DNA from: Alteromonas naphthalenivorans
GTDB lineage: Bacteria > Pseudomonadota > Gammaproteobacteria > Enterobacterales > Alteromonadaceae
Assembly (NCBI RefSeq): GCF_000213655.1
Contig: NC_015554.1
Coordinates: forward strand, 2,046,001-2,110,000
Reading direction: 5' to 3'
DNA length: 64,000 nt
The notes beneath the pieces are model-generated. The model saw nothing but the letters and a program-made list of their open reading frames with translations. It was not told where the DNA came from and did not search any database. Positions 54,061 through 63,372 of this stretch are shown here, piece by piece (positions within the stretch are counted from its first letter, which is position 1; the number at the start of each line of letters is the position of its first letter). Both the position numbers and the translations under genes were made by a program.

Positions 54061-54840
54061 ATGACGGCACAAACTTCAGGCAATCAAAATGAGTTAGCGT
54101 TACAAGCCCCCAAAACATACGAAAACAATACCTATGGGAAAAATACAGGGCGTTTAGATAACAAGGCGTGGCTTCAACAAGGGTGGCAATTATTTAAGCA
54201 AGCCCCTTTTTCACTATTTGTTCTTATGCTGAGCCCGTTAATTATTGAAGGTATTATACAGCTATTACCTGCGCAACTAATACCTGATCCCCTACTAGCA
54301 GCACCCATGTCCATAATGCTTTCAAAATGGATAATGGTGCCTGTTATTGGCGCTACTTGGCTATGCATTCATAACTTGGCGACAAAAGGGAAAGTATGGT
54401 CGTTCTCTGCAATAAGCAATGCGTCGTGGGGAAAATTTCTACTTATTAGCCCTCTCCTTTTGCTACCGTTTTTAAGTCAGCTTTTGTTCTCTTGGGTACT
54501 ACTTGGTAGTAGCGGCGTAGATTTGCTTTTATTCCAAAAGCTTATTGATATAAGCGCCCAAACGTTAGGTTTACTATTCTCATCGGCAGTGCCATTTATT
54601 ATGCTATTTCTGTTTGTTGCACCACTAATGTTAATAGCTAAACGCACTTTTAAACAAAGTATGGCAACAACCTTTTCGATTGTTTCTGCACAGCCTAGTG
54701 CTTTCGCCATGTTAGCTGCACTAAACACCTTGGTTATTTATTTTGCGCCACACACCTTTGGTTTGTCTGTGTTACTTGCATGTCCAGTACTTGCTTGTAT
54801 CCATTATGGTGCTGTTAAGCCACATCTAGCGCATAAATAA
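54061..54840 (+). CDS. Inner-membrane protein, possibly BPSS1780-like
   Basis: 259-residue membrane protein with a hydrophilic N-terminus and about five or six helices (FSLFVLMLSPLIIEGIIQLL, WIMVPVIGATWLCI, FLLISPLLLLPFLSQLLFSWVLLG, FIMLFLFVAPLMLIAKR, LNTLVIYFAPHTFG). The WLQQGWQLFKQAPFSLFV start of the membrane part resembles BPSS1780-type proteins of unknown role. A terminator follows at 54863. Confidence 0.7.
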   Translation: MTAQTSGNQNELALQAPKTYENNTYGKNTGRLDNKAWLQQGWQLFKQAPFSLFVLMLSPLIIEGIIQLLPAQLIPDPLLAAPMSIMLSKWIMVPVIGATWLCIHNLATKGKVWSFSAISNASWGKFLLISPLLLLPFLSQLLFSWVLLGSSGVDLLLFQKLIDISAQTLGLLFSSAVPFIMLFLFVAPLMLIAKRTFKQSMATTFSIVSAQPSAFAMLAALNTLVIYFAPHTFGLSVLLACPVLACIHYGAVKPHLAHK

Positions 54841-54856
54841 CCTTTAAAATAGACCA

Positions 54857-54888
54857 AAACAAGGCCGCTAATGTCAGCGGCCTCGTTT
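54857..54888. terminator. Terminator between convergent genes
   Basis: GGCCGCT (54863-54869) pairs with AGCGGCC (54876-54882), loop AATGTC, flanked by AAAAC and CGTTT. Confidence 0.75.
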
Positions 54889-54914
54889 AGTGTTTACCTT
54901 TGCCAATGTTTCAC

Positions 54915-55574
54915 TTATACCGCTTTTCGCAAATAGACGTTGTAAATCATCGCTATCACTAGGCATACGCCAGCTGGCGCAATAAGCGAAAAGAACTGAA
55001 ACATGCCAAACAGAATTGCCCCCGCTGTGCCACCAAAAATGAAACCGGTAATAATTAACAAGAATAGCTTGGCTTTTCTGGTATCTAGCTTTTCCCCTCG
55101 GCACAGGGCCCCAAGCATAATGCCTAAATCGGTGAAAATACCAGTAACGTGAGTGGTGCGAATAATAGCGCCGCTATAGGTTGTAGCTAACGCATTTTGA
55201 AGCCCGCAAGCCGCTGAGGCAAAAAAATGCCCAATAAACTGTTCGTTATACAAAAACGCCAACGCAATAAGCAATAAAAGTGCTTCTATCACAAGGGCAG
55301 TATCGTAATGCCGGCCAAGTTTCAATGTAAAACCATGCAGTAAGAAGCCAGCAATGGAAGCGCCTGCAAGAAAGGAAAGCAAAACCCCTACAAGATGAAA
55401 TGCATTTTGCAGAGACCCTTGGTAAACACCAGTACCTAGCAGGGTTGCAGTACCCGATAGATGCGAGACAGATTGATGGTCAAACCCAAGTAGTCCAATC
55501 GCATTCACATACCCAGCCACCAGCGCCAAGATAAATGCGCCGAACTCTACCCACTTAGGAAGCTGAGAAATCAT
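54915..55574 (-). CDS. DUF1275 (YoaK-family) membrane protein
   Basis: 219-residue inner-membrane protein with about six helices, beginning LPKWVEFGAFILALVAGYVNAIGLLGF. The HLSGTATLLGTG and CGLQNALATTYSGAIIRTTHVTGIFTDLGIMLG motifs are characteristic of DUF1275. ATG at 55574 follows GAGGG. Role unknown, although related to anion-transporter-like folds. Confidence 0.88.
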   Translation of the reverse strand: MISQLPKWVEFGAFILALVAGYVNAIGLLGFDHQSVSHLSGTATLLGTGVYQGSLQNAFHLVGVLLSFLAGASIAGFLLHGFTLKLGRHYDTALVIEALLLLIALAFLYNEQFIGHFFASAACGLQNALATTYSGAIIRTTHVTGIFTDLGIMLGALCRGEKLDTRKAKLFLLIITGFIFGGTAGAILFGMFQFFSLIAPAGVCLVIAMIYNVYLRKAV

Positions 55575-55706
55575 AATCCCTCGTCGTGTTACTACTCAGA
55601 TTAGGCTAGCGTACTCGCTAGTAGAGAAAGTCAAACTGACCGATATCAATAAAACTGCCAAAATAAATTTTTATCAGCAACAATGACATAGCTTAACCCA
55701 CATAGA

Positions 55707-56180
55707 CTAACGCAGTAACAAGTCACCTTGTACAGGAACATATTTGCTGGCAGCCTTTATAAGAGAAACCGAAGTGAGTTCTTGAACGCCGTACACTTCC
55801 ACCTCTTTACCTTTATCAACAAGCTTACTGGCCAATATATCGAAATCACCATCTCCTGTAGCAAACACAATAGTGTCAGCGAGATCAGCATACTCCATAG
55901 CGTCAATCGTTATACCCACATCCCAATCGCCTTTCGCTGAACCATCTGCTCGCTGAATGAAAGGTTTTAACTTCACTTCAAAGCCAATACCACGGAGTAT
56001 ATTTTGAAACTCTCGCTGTTTTGTGTCGCCTCGCTCAATAGCATACGCCACTGCTTTCACCACGTTTCTACCTTCGGTAGCCAAGCGCCAAAAGTGATTG
56101 TAATCAAAATTGCACTTATGAATTTGTCGCGTGGTGTAGTAAATATTTTGCACGTCAACGAAAAGCGCAACGTTATCCAT
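55707..56180 (-). CDS. NYN-domain (LabA/DUF88-like) protein
   Basis: 157-residue PIN-like NYN nuclease-fold protein. The acidic residues expected at the metal site are in LFVDVQN (Asp9), DWDVGITIDAMEY and FATGDGDFDILASKL. Such domains act as RNases in some relatives; specificity is unknown here. Monocistronic on the minus strand. Confidence 0.9.
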   Translation of the reverse strand: MDNVALFVDVQNIYYTTRQIHKCNFDYNHFWRLATEGRNVVKAVAYAIERGDTKQREFQNILRGIGFEVKLKPFIQRADGSAKGDWDVGITIDAMEYADLADTIVFATGDGDFDILASKLVDKGKEVEVYGVQELTSVSLIKAASKYVPVQGDLLLR

Positions 56181-56254
56181 GGTTAGTCCTTTTGATAGCT
56201 AGAAGGCTCAGCCTTTTTGATGTTGTTTGGAAGCTTGCCTATTACACGAGTAGA

Positions 56255-56473
56255 TTAGCTAAATGTACGAATATATAACGCTTCTACTTTGTCTCTCGCC
56301 CACTGAGTTTTGCGCAAAAATTTAAGCGAAGATTTCACAGAAGGGTCGTTGTTAAAACAATTCACCCTAATTTCAGAGTACAAGCCTTCCCATTGATAAT
56401 GTTCAACGAGACGAACAAGAATTTTTTCAAGGGTAAGCCCGTGAAGAGGATTATTTGGCTGCTGTTGGTTCAT
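56255..56473 (-). CDS. VF530-family (DUF2132) small DNA-binding protein
   Basis: 72-residue helical protein. The [22 protein letters not shown] and [19 protein letters not shown] stretches match VF530, a small family of likely DNA binding. ATG at 56473 with GGAA about 9 bases upstream; the longer reading frame from 56497 starts with TTG and lacks a ribosome site. Confidence 0.85.
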   Translation of the reverse strand: MNQQQPNNPLHGLTLEKILVRLVEHYQWEGLYSEIRVNCFNNDPSVKSSLKFLRKTQWARDKVEALYIRTFS

Positions 56474-56640
56474 AATGCTAATTCCGAATAGAAACAAATA
56501 CGTATCGCGATTAATCAGCTCGCTAGTACGTTGATTTTGTTATTTTAACAGAGTATGTTGGCATTCCCTTCGAAAAATTCGAAGTAACTGCCCTTAACGC
56601 AAATAAATATAAATAAGCATAATTAAACAAGGATAGTTGT

Positions 56641-57042
56641 ATGAGCGATGATATGAACAACAGTAATCAAGCTAGTAATGAAACCGGAAGCGTTCAAGAG
56701 TATTGGGGGATGCCACTTAACACCTATTGCATGCTTATTCACCTTAGCCAGTTAACCAGTATTATAGTGCCTGGTTTAGGGTTTATCCTGCCTATCGTTA
56801 TGTGGGCTGTGAATAAAGATAAGCACCAAGATATTGATATGCATGGAAAGGTCACCGTTAATTGGTTGATTAGCTTGTTCATTTACTCACTTATTTGTGG
56901 CGTGCTCACGTTAATTATTATTGGTATGTTCGGCTTAGTAATACTCGCCATACTGAACTTCATTTTTGCTATTGTTGCAGCAATAAAAGCCAACAAGGGC
57001 GAATTATGGGTTTACCCCCTGAGTATTACGTTTCTTAAATAA
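56641..57042 (+). CDS. DUF4870 membrane protein
   Basis: 133-residue membrane protein with three hydrophobic segments (TSIIVPGLGFILPIVMWAV, WLISLFIYSLICGVLTLIII and VILAILNFIFAIVAAIKANKGE). The HLSQLTSIIVPGLGFILPIVMWAV and HGKVTVNWLIS motifs are typical of DUF4870. Good AAGGA RBS. Function unknown. Its end is 29 bp from the GNAT gene. Confidence 0.85.
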   Translation: MSDDMNNSNQASNETGSVQEYWGMPLNTYCMLIHLSQLTSIIVPGLGFILPIVMWAVNKDKHQDIDMHGKVTVNWLISLFIYSLICGVLTLIIIGMFGLVILAILNFIFAIVAAIKANKGELWVYPLSITFLK

Positions 57043-57071
57043 CCACTCAAGTTGGTCAATTAACGTTATAT

Positions 57072-57578
57072 ATGAAAATTAAACATGACGACCTTAGCAG
57101 CGGCGATGTTATCGCCCTGCTAGAAGAGCACTTAAAAGACATGTATGCCACGTCTCCTCCAGAGAGCGTGCATGCTTTGGATGTTACAGCGTTAAAGTTA
57201 CCTAACATTACGTTCTTTAGCGCATGGCAAAGTGATGTTCTAGCTGGCTGTGTCGCTATAAGAAAATTAAGCAGCACTGAAGCTGAATTGAAATCTATGC
57301 GAACTGTTGCAGCTTTTCGTAATAAAGGCGTAGCAACACAGTTACTCACCTATGTGATTGAATTCGCGATAGCAAATGGTTACCAAACGCTAAGCTTAGA
57401 AACGGGCACGCAAGGCTACTTCAACGCTGCTCGGCAACTATATGCCAAAAACGGATTTAAGGATTGCGAGCCTTTTGGCAATTATCAGCTTGATCCCAAC
57501 AGCCACTTTATGACCAAACCGTTAGTTAACATTGACACATCCCCGTTATCCCCGCCAAAATGCTTTAATACTGGCTAA
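57072..57578 (+). CDS. GNAT-family N-acetyltransferase
   Basis: 168-residue acetyltransferase. The acetyl-CoA-binding motif A is SMRTVAAFRNKGVATQLLTY (R-x-x-G-x-A), followed by YQTLSLETGTQGYFNAARQLYAKNGF, typical of the YhhY/IAA-like subfamilies. Acceptor unknown. Eleven-residue tail DTSPLSPPKCF is unusual and may be natural. Gap to the next gene is 16 bp. Confidence 0.88.
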   Translation: MKIKHDDLSSGDVIALLEEHLKDMYATSPPESVHALDVTALKLPNITFFSAWQSDVLAGCVAIRKLSSTEAELKSMRTVAAFRNKGVATQLLTYVIEFAIANGYQTLSLETGTQGYFNAARQLYAKNGFKDCEPFGNYQLDPNSHFMTKPLVNIDTSPLSPPKCFNTG

Positions 57579-57594
57579 CTGAAACGTCTGCATT

Positions 57595-59025
57595 TTGACC
57601 ACGCTTTCGCTACACAACTATCAAGTAAAACTAGAAAACAACTTCACCACTCCTTCATTTACTTTTACCGTTAATCAAGGTGAGCATGTACTCATTGCTG
57701 GGCGAAACCGTGCAGGCAAATCTTTACTTATGGCGGCATTAGCTGGTCGTGGCAAGCCTTTAGCGGGTTCGCGCTCATGCAATGTGTCAGTTGCTGAAGT
57801 GAGCGTAGCGGTTCAGCAAGCGATTATTCTTGAAGAAAAACAAAAAGACAGTGCGGATCTGCTCGATATTGTGGCCGAGCCTACCCTGGTGCACGAGCTT
57901 TTAAGCGAAGCAAACGCTAATTATCAACAACACAGCGCGTACGAAGCCTTATCAACCGCCTTGCAGGTTGAACATTTACTTAATACGGCCTTTCTTTCAC
58001 TGTCCACTGGTGAAACACGTAAAATCCTGATGTTACTAGCCTGGGTGAGCAATGCCGACGTAATTTTAATTGATGAACCTTTTGAAGGGCTAGATAAAGA
58101 CGCACGGGTACGTTTCAACACCTTCTTAAGCCAACAAACTCAGTCCACCTTAGTGATTACCGCAAACACGGTGCGTGACGTGCCGAATATGGCATGTAAA
58201 TTAGTCTTGGTTGAGGCATTAAAAATAGTATCGTCTAGCGACGACAGAATGGCTCCTGAAGCGCTGATTAATCATCTATCTTCATGGTTTAGCTTAAACA
58301 CGGCTGAACCCACATTGCCACCTACCACTGAAATGTCTAAAACCTTTGCCAAAGATGCGCCCTTAATTGCGCTTCGAAATGGGTTTGTTAAGTACGATGA
58401 CAATACCGTATTTAAAGATTTAGATTTTATGGTTTACCCCGGCCAGCATTGGCAAATATCTGGGCCCAATGGTTCGGGTAAAACCTGCTTGCTTACCATG
58501 ATTACAGGCGATAACCCTCACTGCTACACCAATGATTTAACCTTATTTGGAATAAAGCGAGGGTCAGGGGAAAGCATATGGGATATCAAACAACACATTG
58601 GCATTATGTCGAACGCACTGCACATGCAGTACCGGGTAAATTGCAGCGCTCACAATGTAGTGACGTCTGGCTTCTACGATAGCATCGGGCTTTATACCAC
58701 GCCGACCAACGCTGAAAATGCGATTGCCGATGCGTGGCTTGATGTTATAGGCTTTACCGATAACAAACACACACCGTTCAACAGCCTTTCTTTTGGTGAA
58801 CAGCGTTTATTACTTATTGTGCGCGCCATGGTGAAGCACCCTGCGGTGTTAATACTTGATGAACCCTGCAATGGGTTAGATGATATTAATCGCACCAATG
58901 TGTTGGCACTGATAAAACGTTTAGCAGCTTCGAACCACACCACCCTGCTTTATGTTACTCATATAGCCGATGAAGCGATTAAGGGTATCGAAAACATGCT
59001 TGATATGCGAGATTACCAAGGATAG
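57595..59025 (+). CDS. modF: ModF-like protein with two ABC ATPase domains
   Basis: 476-residue soluble tandem ATPase, like E. coli ModF (about 490 residues). Walker A of domain 1 is GRNRAGKS (36-43), with signature LSTGE and Walker B VILIDEPFEGLD. Domain 2 has GPNGSGKT (290-297), SFGEQ signature and LILDEPCNGLD. No membrane partner or molybdate transporter genes flank it, as is usual for ModF, whose role is unclear. TTG start at 57595 without a strong RBS. Confidence 0.85.
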   Translation: MTTLSLHNYQVKLENNFTTPSFTFTVNQGEHVLIAGRNRAGKSLLMAALAGRGKPLAGSRSCNVSVAEVSVAVQQAIILEEKQKDSADLLDIVAEPTLVHELLSEANANYQQHSAYEALSTALQVEHLLNTAFLSLSTGETRKILMLLAWVSNADVILIDEPFEGLDKDARVRFNTFLSQQTQSTLVITANTVRDVPNMACKLVLVEALKIVSSSDDRMAPEALINHLSSWFSLNTAEPTLPPTTEMSKTFAKDAPLIALRNGFVKYDDNTVFKDLDFMVYPGQHWQISGPNGSGKTCLLTMITGDNPHCYTNDLTLFGIKRGSGESIWDIKQHIGIMSNALHMQYRVNCSAHNVVTSGFYDSIGLYTTPTNAENAIADAWLDVIGFTDNKHTPFNSLSFGEQRLLLIVRAMVKHPAVLILDEPCNGLDDINRTNVLALIKRLAASNHTTLLYVTHIADEAIKGIENMLDMRDYQG

Positions 59026-59146
59026 TTATCTTTACTGCATTCGATTCTCGTGAAACGATTTCCATGAAACGTTCTTAGTATGGCGTTGAGGATAAGGCTT
59101 TTGTGGATTCGGCTTACATAAAACGACTTACACGTTTATCAATGAA

Positions 59147-59169
59147 AAACCCAGCTTTTAGCTGGGTTT
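59147..59169. terminator. Terminator between ModF-like and DUF1244 genes
   Basis: AAACCCAGC (59147-59155) pairs with GCTGGGTTT (59161-59169), 5-nt loop. It lies between convergent genes. Confidence 0.85.
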
Positions 59170-59174
59170 ATTGT

Positions 59175-59468
59175 TTATTTCTTTTGACGTGCTGCTAGTT
59201 TTTCTAGCTGTTCATCACTGGCCGGTAGCTGGTGCTTTTCTTTCCACTCAGAATACGGCATTTTGTACACGACTTCTCGAGCAGCATCGTAATCGATGTC
59301 TTCACCTTGCTCTGCAGCAGCAGACGAATACCACTTGGCAAGACAGTTGCGACAGAAATCAGCCAGAATCATCAGGTCGATATTTTGTGCATCTTTGTTC
59401 GCGTCTAAATGATCGACCAAACGTCGAAACACAGCCGCTTCAATTTCGGTTTGCGTTTGCTTTTCCAT
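59175..59468 (-). CDS. DUF1244 protein
   Basis: 97-residue DUF1244 protein with the conserved RRLVDHLDANKDAQNIDLMI, ADFCRNCLAKWYSSAAAEQG and MPYSEWKEKHQ blocks. CRNC may bind metal. Function is unknown. AAGGAG-type RBS in the terminator region, just after the pnp terminator. Confidence 0.92.
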   Translation of the reverse strand: MEKQTQTEIEAAVFRRLVDHLDANKDAQNIDLMILADFCRNCLAKWYSSAAAEQGEDIDYDAAREVVYKMPYSEWKEKHQLPASDEQLEKLAARQKK

Positions 59469-59490
59469 GTTGCTCCTTTCTTTAAAAACA

Positions 59491-59514
59491 AAAAAGGGAG
59501 CTAAGCTCCCTTTT
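59491..59514 (-). terminator. Terminator after pnp
   Basis: AAAAGGGAGC (59492-59501) pairs with GCTCCCTTTT (59505-59514), 3-nt loop; T-tract on the minus strand. It sits between pnp and the DUF1244 gene. Confidence 0.85.
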
Positions 59515-59601
59515 CTAATTTTTTATCTTTGTCTTAAATCTGCTTTTTGCCATAGTGATTAGGCGTAAGCCTAAGCTATAGCAAACTAGCAAATAAAAAC
59601 C

Positions 59602-61713
59602 TTACTCTGCGTCGTCAGACTTAGGAGCAGGCTTTTCAAGTAACTCTTTAATGCTTAGACGTACGCGGTTTTGACGGTCAATTTCCATCACTTTCACGTC
59701 AATCATCGCACCTTCAGTAAGGTAGTCAGTTACTTTGTTAACACGCTCGTGAGCGATTTGAGAAATATGTACTAGGCCTTCTTTACCTGGTAATACTTCA
59801 ACAAACGCACCGAAATCTACGATACGGGTAATCTTACCGTGGTAAGTTTTGCCCACTTCGATTTCAGCGGTAACTTGCTCAATCTTGCTGATAGCAATAT
59901 CGGCTTTCGCACGCTCAGTTGCGAAGATTTTGATAGTACCATCATCTTCGATTTCGATGTTGGTATCAGATTCTTCAGTAATTGAACGAATCATTGCGCC
60001 GCCTTTACCGATAACGTCGCGGATCTTGTCCTGATCGACTTTAACAGTGTAAATGCGTGGAGCAAATTCGCTAAGCTCTTCGCGGTGACCGCCAATAGCT
60101 TCGTCCATTACATTAAGAATATGCAAACGTGCTTCTTTTGCCTGTTTAAGGGCAATTTGCATGATTTCTTTAGTAATACCTTCAATTTTGATATCCATCT
60201 GCAATGCAGTGATACCACCGGTAGTACCAGCAACTTTAAAGTCCATGTCACCAAGGTGATCTTCATCACCAAGGATGTCTGAAAGTACAACGAAGTTTTC
60301 GTCGCTTTTCACTAGACCCATTGCAATACCAGCAACTGAAGCTTTAATTGGTACACCTGCATCCATAAGCGCAAGTGAAGTACCACATACAGAGGCCATT
60401 GAAGATGAACCGTTTGATTCTGTAATTTCAGAAACGATACGTACTACGTACGGGAATTCTTCTTCGCTTGGCATTACTGCTTGAATACCGCGCTTCGCCA
60501 AACGACCGTGACCAATTTCACGACGCTTAGGAGAACCAATCATACCGGTTTCACCAACACAGTATGGAGGGAAGTTATAATGAAGCATGAAGCGGCTGTC
60601 ACGACGGCCTTGAAGCTCGTCAATCATCTGCGCATCACGTTCTGTACCTAGCGTAGCAGCAACGATTGCTTGAGTTTCACCACGAGTGAAAACAGCAGAA
60701 CCGTGAGTACGTGGTAAAATGCCCGTTGCAACGTCTAGTGCACGAATCATCTTAGGATCACGACCGTCGATACGAGGCTCGCCAGCAAGGATGCGTGAAC
60801 GCACTACGTCAGACTCAAGATCATGAAGAAGGTTTGATACTTCTTTCTTATCTTGGGTCTCGTCTTCAGCAAGGATAGCATCACGTGCTTTTTCAGTTGC
60901 AGCAGTAACTGCGTCTTTACGCGCAAGCTTGTCAGAGATTTGGTAAGCAGCAACCATTTCAGCTTCAGCTAATGCTTTCACTTTATCTTTAAGGGTTGTG
61001 TTTTCTGCTTCTGGTTTCCAGTCCCACTTGTCGATACTAACGTTAGCAGCAAATTCTTTAACTGCTGTTACTACCGTTTGTAGTTGCTCGTGACCGAACA
61101 TTACTGCACCAAGCATAACGTCTTCAGAAAGCACATCAGCTTCTGACTCAACCATTAATACCGCGCCTTCAGTACCAGCAACAACAAGATCTAGATCGCT
61201 GTCAGCTTGTTCTTCAACACGGGTATTTAGAATGTACTCACCGTCAGTGTAACCAACGCGCGCCGCACCAATTGGCCCATTAAATGGAATACCAGAAATG
61301 GCTAGTGCTGCAGAAGTACCAATCATTGAGATGATATCAGTTGGGATATCTGGGTTAGCAGACATTACCGTGATAACAACTTGTACTTCGTTTTTAAACC
61401 CTTCAGGGAATAATGGACGGATTGGACGGTCTATCAAACGCGCTGTAAGGGTTTCGCCTTCAGAAGGACGACCTTCGCGCTTGAAGAAACCACCAGGGAT
61501 TTTACCCGCAGCATATGTTTTTTCTTGATAGTTTACTGTTAATGGAAAGAAATCTTGATCTGCTTTCGCTTCTTTCTTACCTACAACGGTAACTAATACA
61601 GCGGTGTCATCCATACTTGCCATGACGGCTGCTGTGGCCTGACGAGCGATAACGCCCGTTTCTAGTGTTACAGTATGCTGTCCATACTGAAATGATTTAG
61701 TAATAGGAGTCAC
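59602..61713 (-). CDS. pnp: Polyribonucleotide nucleotidyltransferase (PNPase)
   Basis: 703-residue 3'-5' phosphorolytic exoribonuclease of the RNA degradosome. Two RNase PH domains (about 14-145 and 310-460), a helical linker, a KH domain ([20 protein letters not shown]) and an S1 domain ([21 protein letters not shown]) are seen in order. GTG start at 61713 with AAAGGA 6 bases upstream. The gene stands alone here: rpsO, its usual upstream partner, is not in the window. Confidence 0.97.
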   Translation of the reverse strand: MTPITKSFQYGQHTVTLETGVIARQATAAVMASMDDTAVLVTVVGKKEAKADQDFFPLTVNYQEKTYAAGKIPGGFFKREGRPSEGETLTARLIDRPIRPLFPEGFKNEVQVVITVMSANPDIPTDIISMIGTSAALAISGIPFNGPIGAARVGYTDGEYILNTRVEEQADSDLDLVVAGTEGAVLMVESEADVLSEDVMLGAVMFGHEQLQTVVTAVKEFAANVSIDKWDWKPEAENTTLKDKVKALAEAEMVAAYQISDKLARKDAVTAATEKARDAILAEDETQDKKEVSNLLHDLESDVVRSRILAGEPRIDGRDPKMIRALDVATGILPRTHGSAVFTRGETQAIVAATLGTERDAQMIDELQGRRDSRFMLHYNFPPYCVGETGMIGSPKRREIGHGRLAKRGIQAVMPSEEEFPYVVRIVSEITESNGSSSMASVCGTSLALMDAGVPIKASVAGIAMGLVKSDENFVVLSDILGDEDHLGDMDFKVAGTTGGITALQMDIKIEGITKEIMQIALKQAKEARLHILNVMDEAIGGHREELSEFAPRIYTVKVDQDKIRDVIGKGGAMIRSITEESDTNIEIEDDGTIKIFATERAKADIAISKIEQVTAEIEVGKTYHGKITRIVDFGAFVEVLPGKEGLVHISQIAHERVNKVTDYLTEGAMIDVKVMEIDRQNRVRLSIKELLEKPAPKSDDAE

Positions 61714-62049
61714 TATTTGTCCTTTAATTTCAATCTTATTTATCGCTTATAATCGCGGTGCATAGTATAGCGATGAACTAACGCTAATACCATTAACAAA
61801 TTTTCTATTCGTAGAATTCGTTGCGGTTTGTGTCTATTTCGTCCACATCACGTATTCACTGTGATTAACCCACTACTCAATGTAGTTCACATTGAACAAA
61901 TAGGCGCACAAATACTCACCGCTACGTAAATATCACCATAACCAGATGAAATTTGTATGAATACGGTCAAATTGTATGTATTTTCATCATAATGACATAA
62001 AACCTCGTATGCTATAACTAAACCTACACGGTGCGCTAAGGGGAACGTA
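61714..62049. other. Divergent intergenic region, pnp/HNH gene
   Basis: 336-bp AT-rich region in which rpsO would be expected upstream of pnp but is not found in any frame. It must hold both promoters. No operator recognised. Confidence 0.65.
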
Positions 62050-62610
62050 ATGCTAGTACTTAGACTAAATAAAGCTGGCATGCCACAGGAATGGATCCAT
62101 GTTGAGCAAGCTGCAAAACTCTATTGTCAGGAAAAGGTATTATTCGAATTAGGCAGTGATGCTATTACGCTAAAAGGTGGCTGGGATCATGACGGCCATC
62201 AAAGTCAGTTAACCTTATCAAGTATCATTGCTTGCGATGGCAAAGTCACAGATTTAAGCGGAAAAATAGCGTTAACCAATCGATATCTGTTTAGGCGTGA
62301 TAATTATTTGTGCCTCTATTGCGGCCAACGCTTCTCACCTAGCCTGTTAACCCGCGATCATATTATTCCACGTTCGCGAGGTGGCAAAGATAGCTGGACT
62401 AATGTGGCAACGTCTTGTCAGCGCTGCAACCATGCTAAAGCGGCCAAAACCCCTGAGGAGGCCGGCATGCCCTTGCTTGCTGTCCCTTTTAGGCCAAACG
62501 TGTATGAGAGGTTTTATTTGGTCAACCGACGAATATTGGCTGACCAAATGGCATTCTTAAAAGGCCACTTTACAGATAAACGAGAATGGCAATTAAACGG
62601 TTTCCCCTAG
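62050..62610 (+). CDS. HNH endonuclease-family protein
   Basis: 186-residue HNH protein. The zinc ribbon and HNH motif run from YLCLYCGQRFSPSLLTRDHI through IPRSRGGKDSWTNVATSCQRCNHAKAAKTPEEAG: Cys-x-x-Cys twice, with the catalytic DH and N/H. This is the type common in alteromonads, of unknown target; not a restriction or homing enzyme by context. GGGGAACGTA precedes the ATG. It overlaps the 3' end of the MscS fragment by 18 bp on the opposite strand. Confidence 0.88.
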   Translation: MLVLRLNKAGMPQEWIHVEQAAKLYCQEKVLFELGSDAITLKGGWDHDGHQSQLTLSSIIACDGKVTDLSGKIALTNRYLFRRDNYLCLYCGQRFSPSLLTRDHIIPRSRGGKDSWTNVATSCQRCNHAKAAKTPEEAGMPLLAVPFRPNVYERFYLVNRRILADQMAFLKGHFTDKREWQLNGFP

Positions 62611-63372
62611 CGATTGAGAGGTAGACGAAGTGTTCGGCGGACAAGCACTTTTTTCTAACGCCTCAAACCACAGGCTTAACCAATCTGAACACATTTTGTG
62701 TTCAAGTTCGTGTGCCTCTGCGGTAGGGCAAAACAAACTGACTTTTACGACTACCTTAGCCAGCTCATTGGTTTTAATTTCAACTTCAGGGTCTATTTGA
62801 ATGAAGTCTTGTTCTAAGTGACGCTCAATAAGGCCTTTGTATCGTTCTGCTACATCACGAAAGTAGTCACAGTGAGCATGGGCACTGGCCCTAAATGCCG
62901 GTAACAAGCTGTAGGCATTTACCGTCGGCTCATTCACAATATTAAAAGAGTGCAATTTATAACGACGTAAGAAGTTTAAATTACGCACTGTCTGAGTAAC
63001 TAACTGGCTATTAGGCACATATACGTGCTTACCGGTATAATTGAAGGTTTCAGGGTCAACTTCTAATAAGGCGGTTTTTGCCCAATCCATTTCTACCACT
63101 TCCCCGATGACGTTATTCATCTGGATCCAATCCCCTACCCTAAATGGCCGTGCGCCTAGGTAGTAAATGAAGCCCATAAAGCATTGAATAAATTCGCGGG
63201 TAGCTAACACAATAGCCACCATGAAAGCGGCAATTGAAATGGCAAGGTTCTGAATTTCAGATGACCACACCATCATCAGCAGCACAATAATGAATGCATT
63301 ACCTAAGGCGTGTTGATCTTTCGTGATTGGTTTTTGAGCAGCATGGTAAAGAGTTATAATTTGCTTCGCCAA
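62593..63372 (-). pseudogene. MscS-type mechanosensitive channel, 5' end lost at an IS element
   Basis: The 259-codon frame encodes the pore helix and cytoplasmic beta domain of a small-conductance channel (GNAFIIVLLMMVWSSEI, then NLAISIAAFMVAIVLATREF, GARPFRVGDWIQMNNVIGEVVEMDW, YTGKHVYVPNSQLVTQTVRN). The N-terminal membrane helices expected in the family are missing. The first ~13 codons (AKQIITLYHAAQ) run into the IS5-family left end, and the TTG start has no ribosome site. The 5' part probably lies past the right edge of the window, beyond the IS. Confidence 0.75.
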
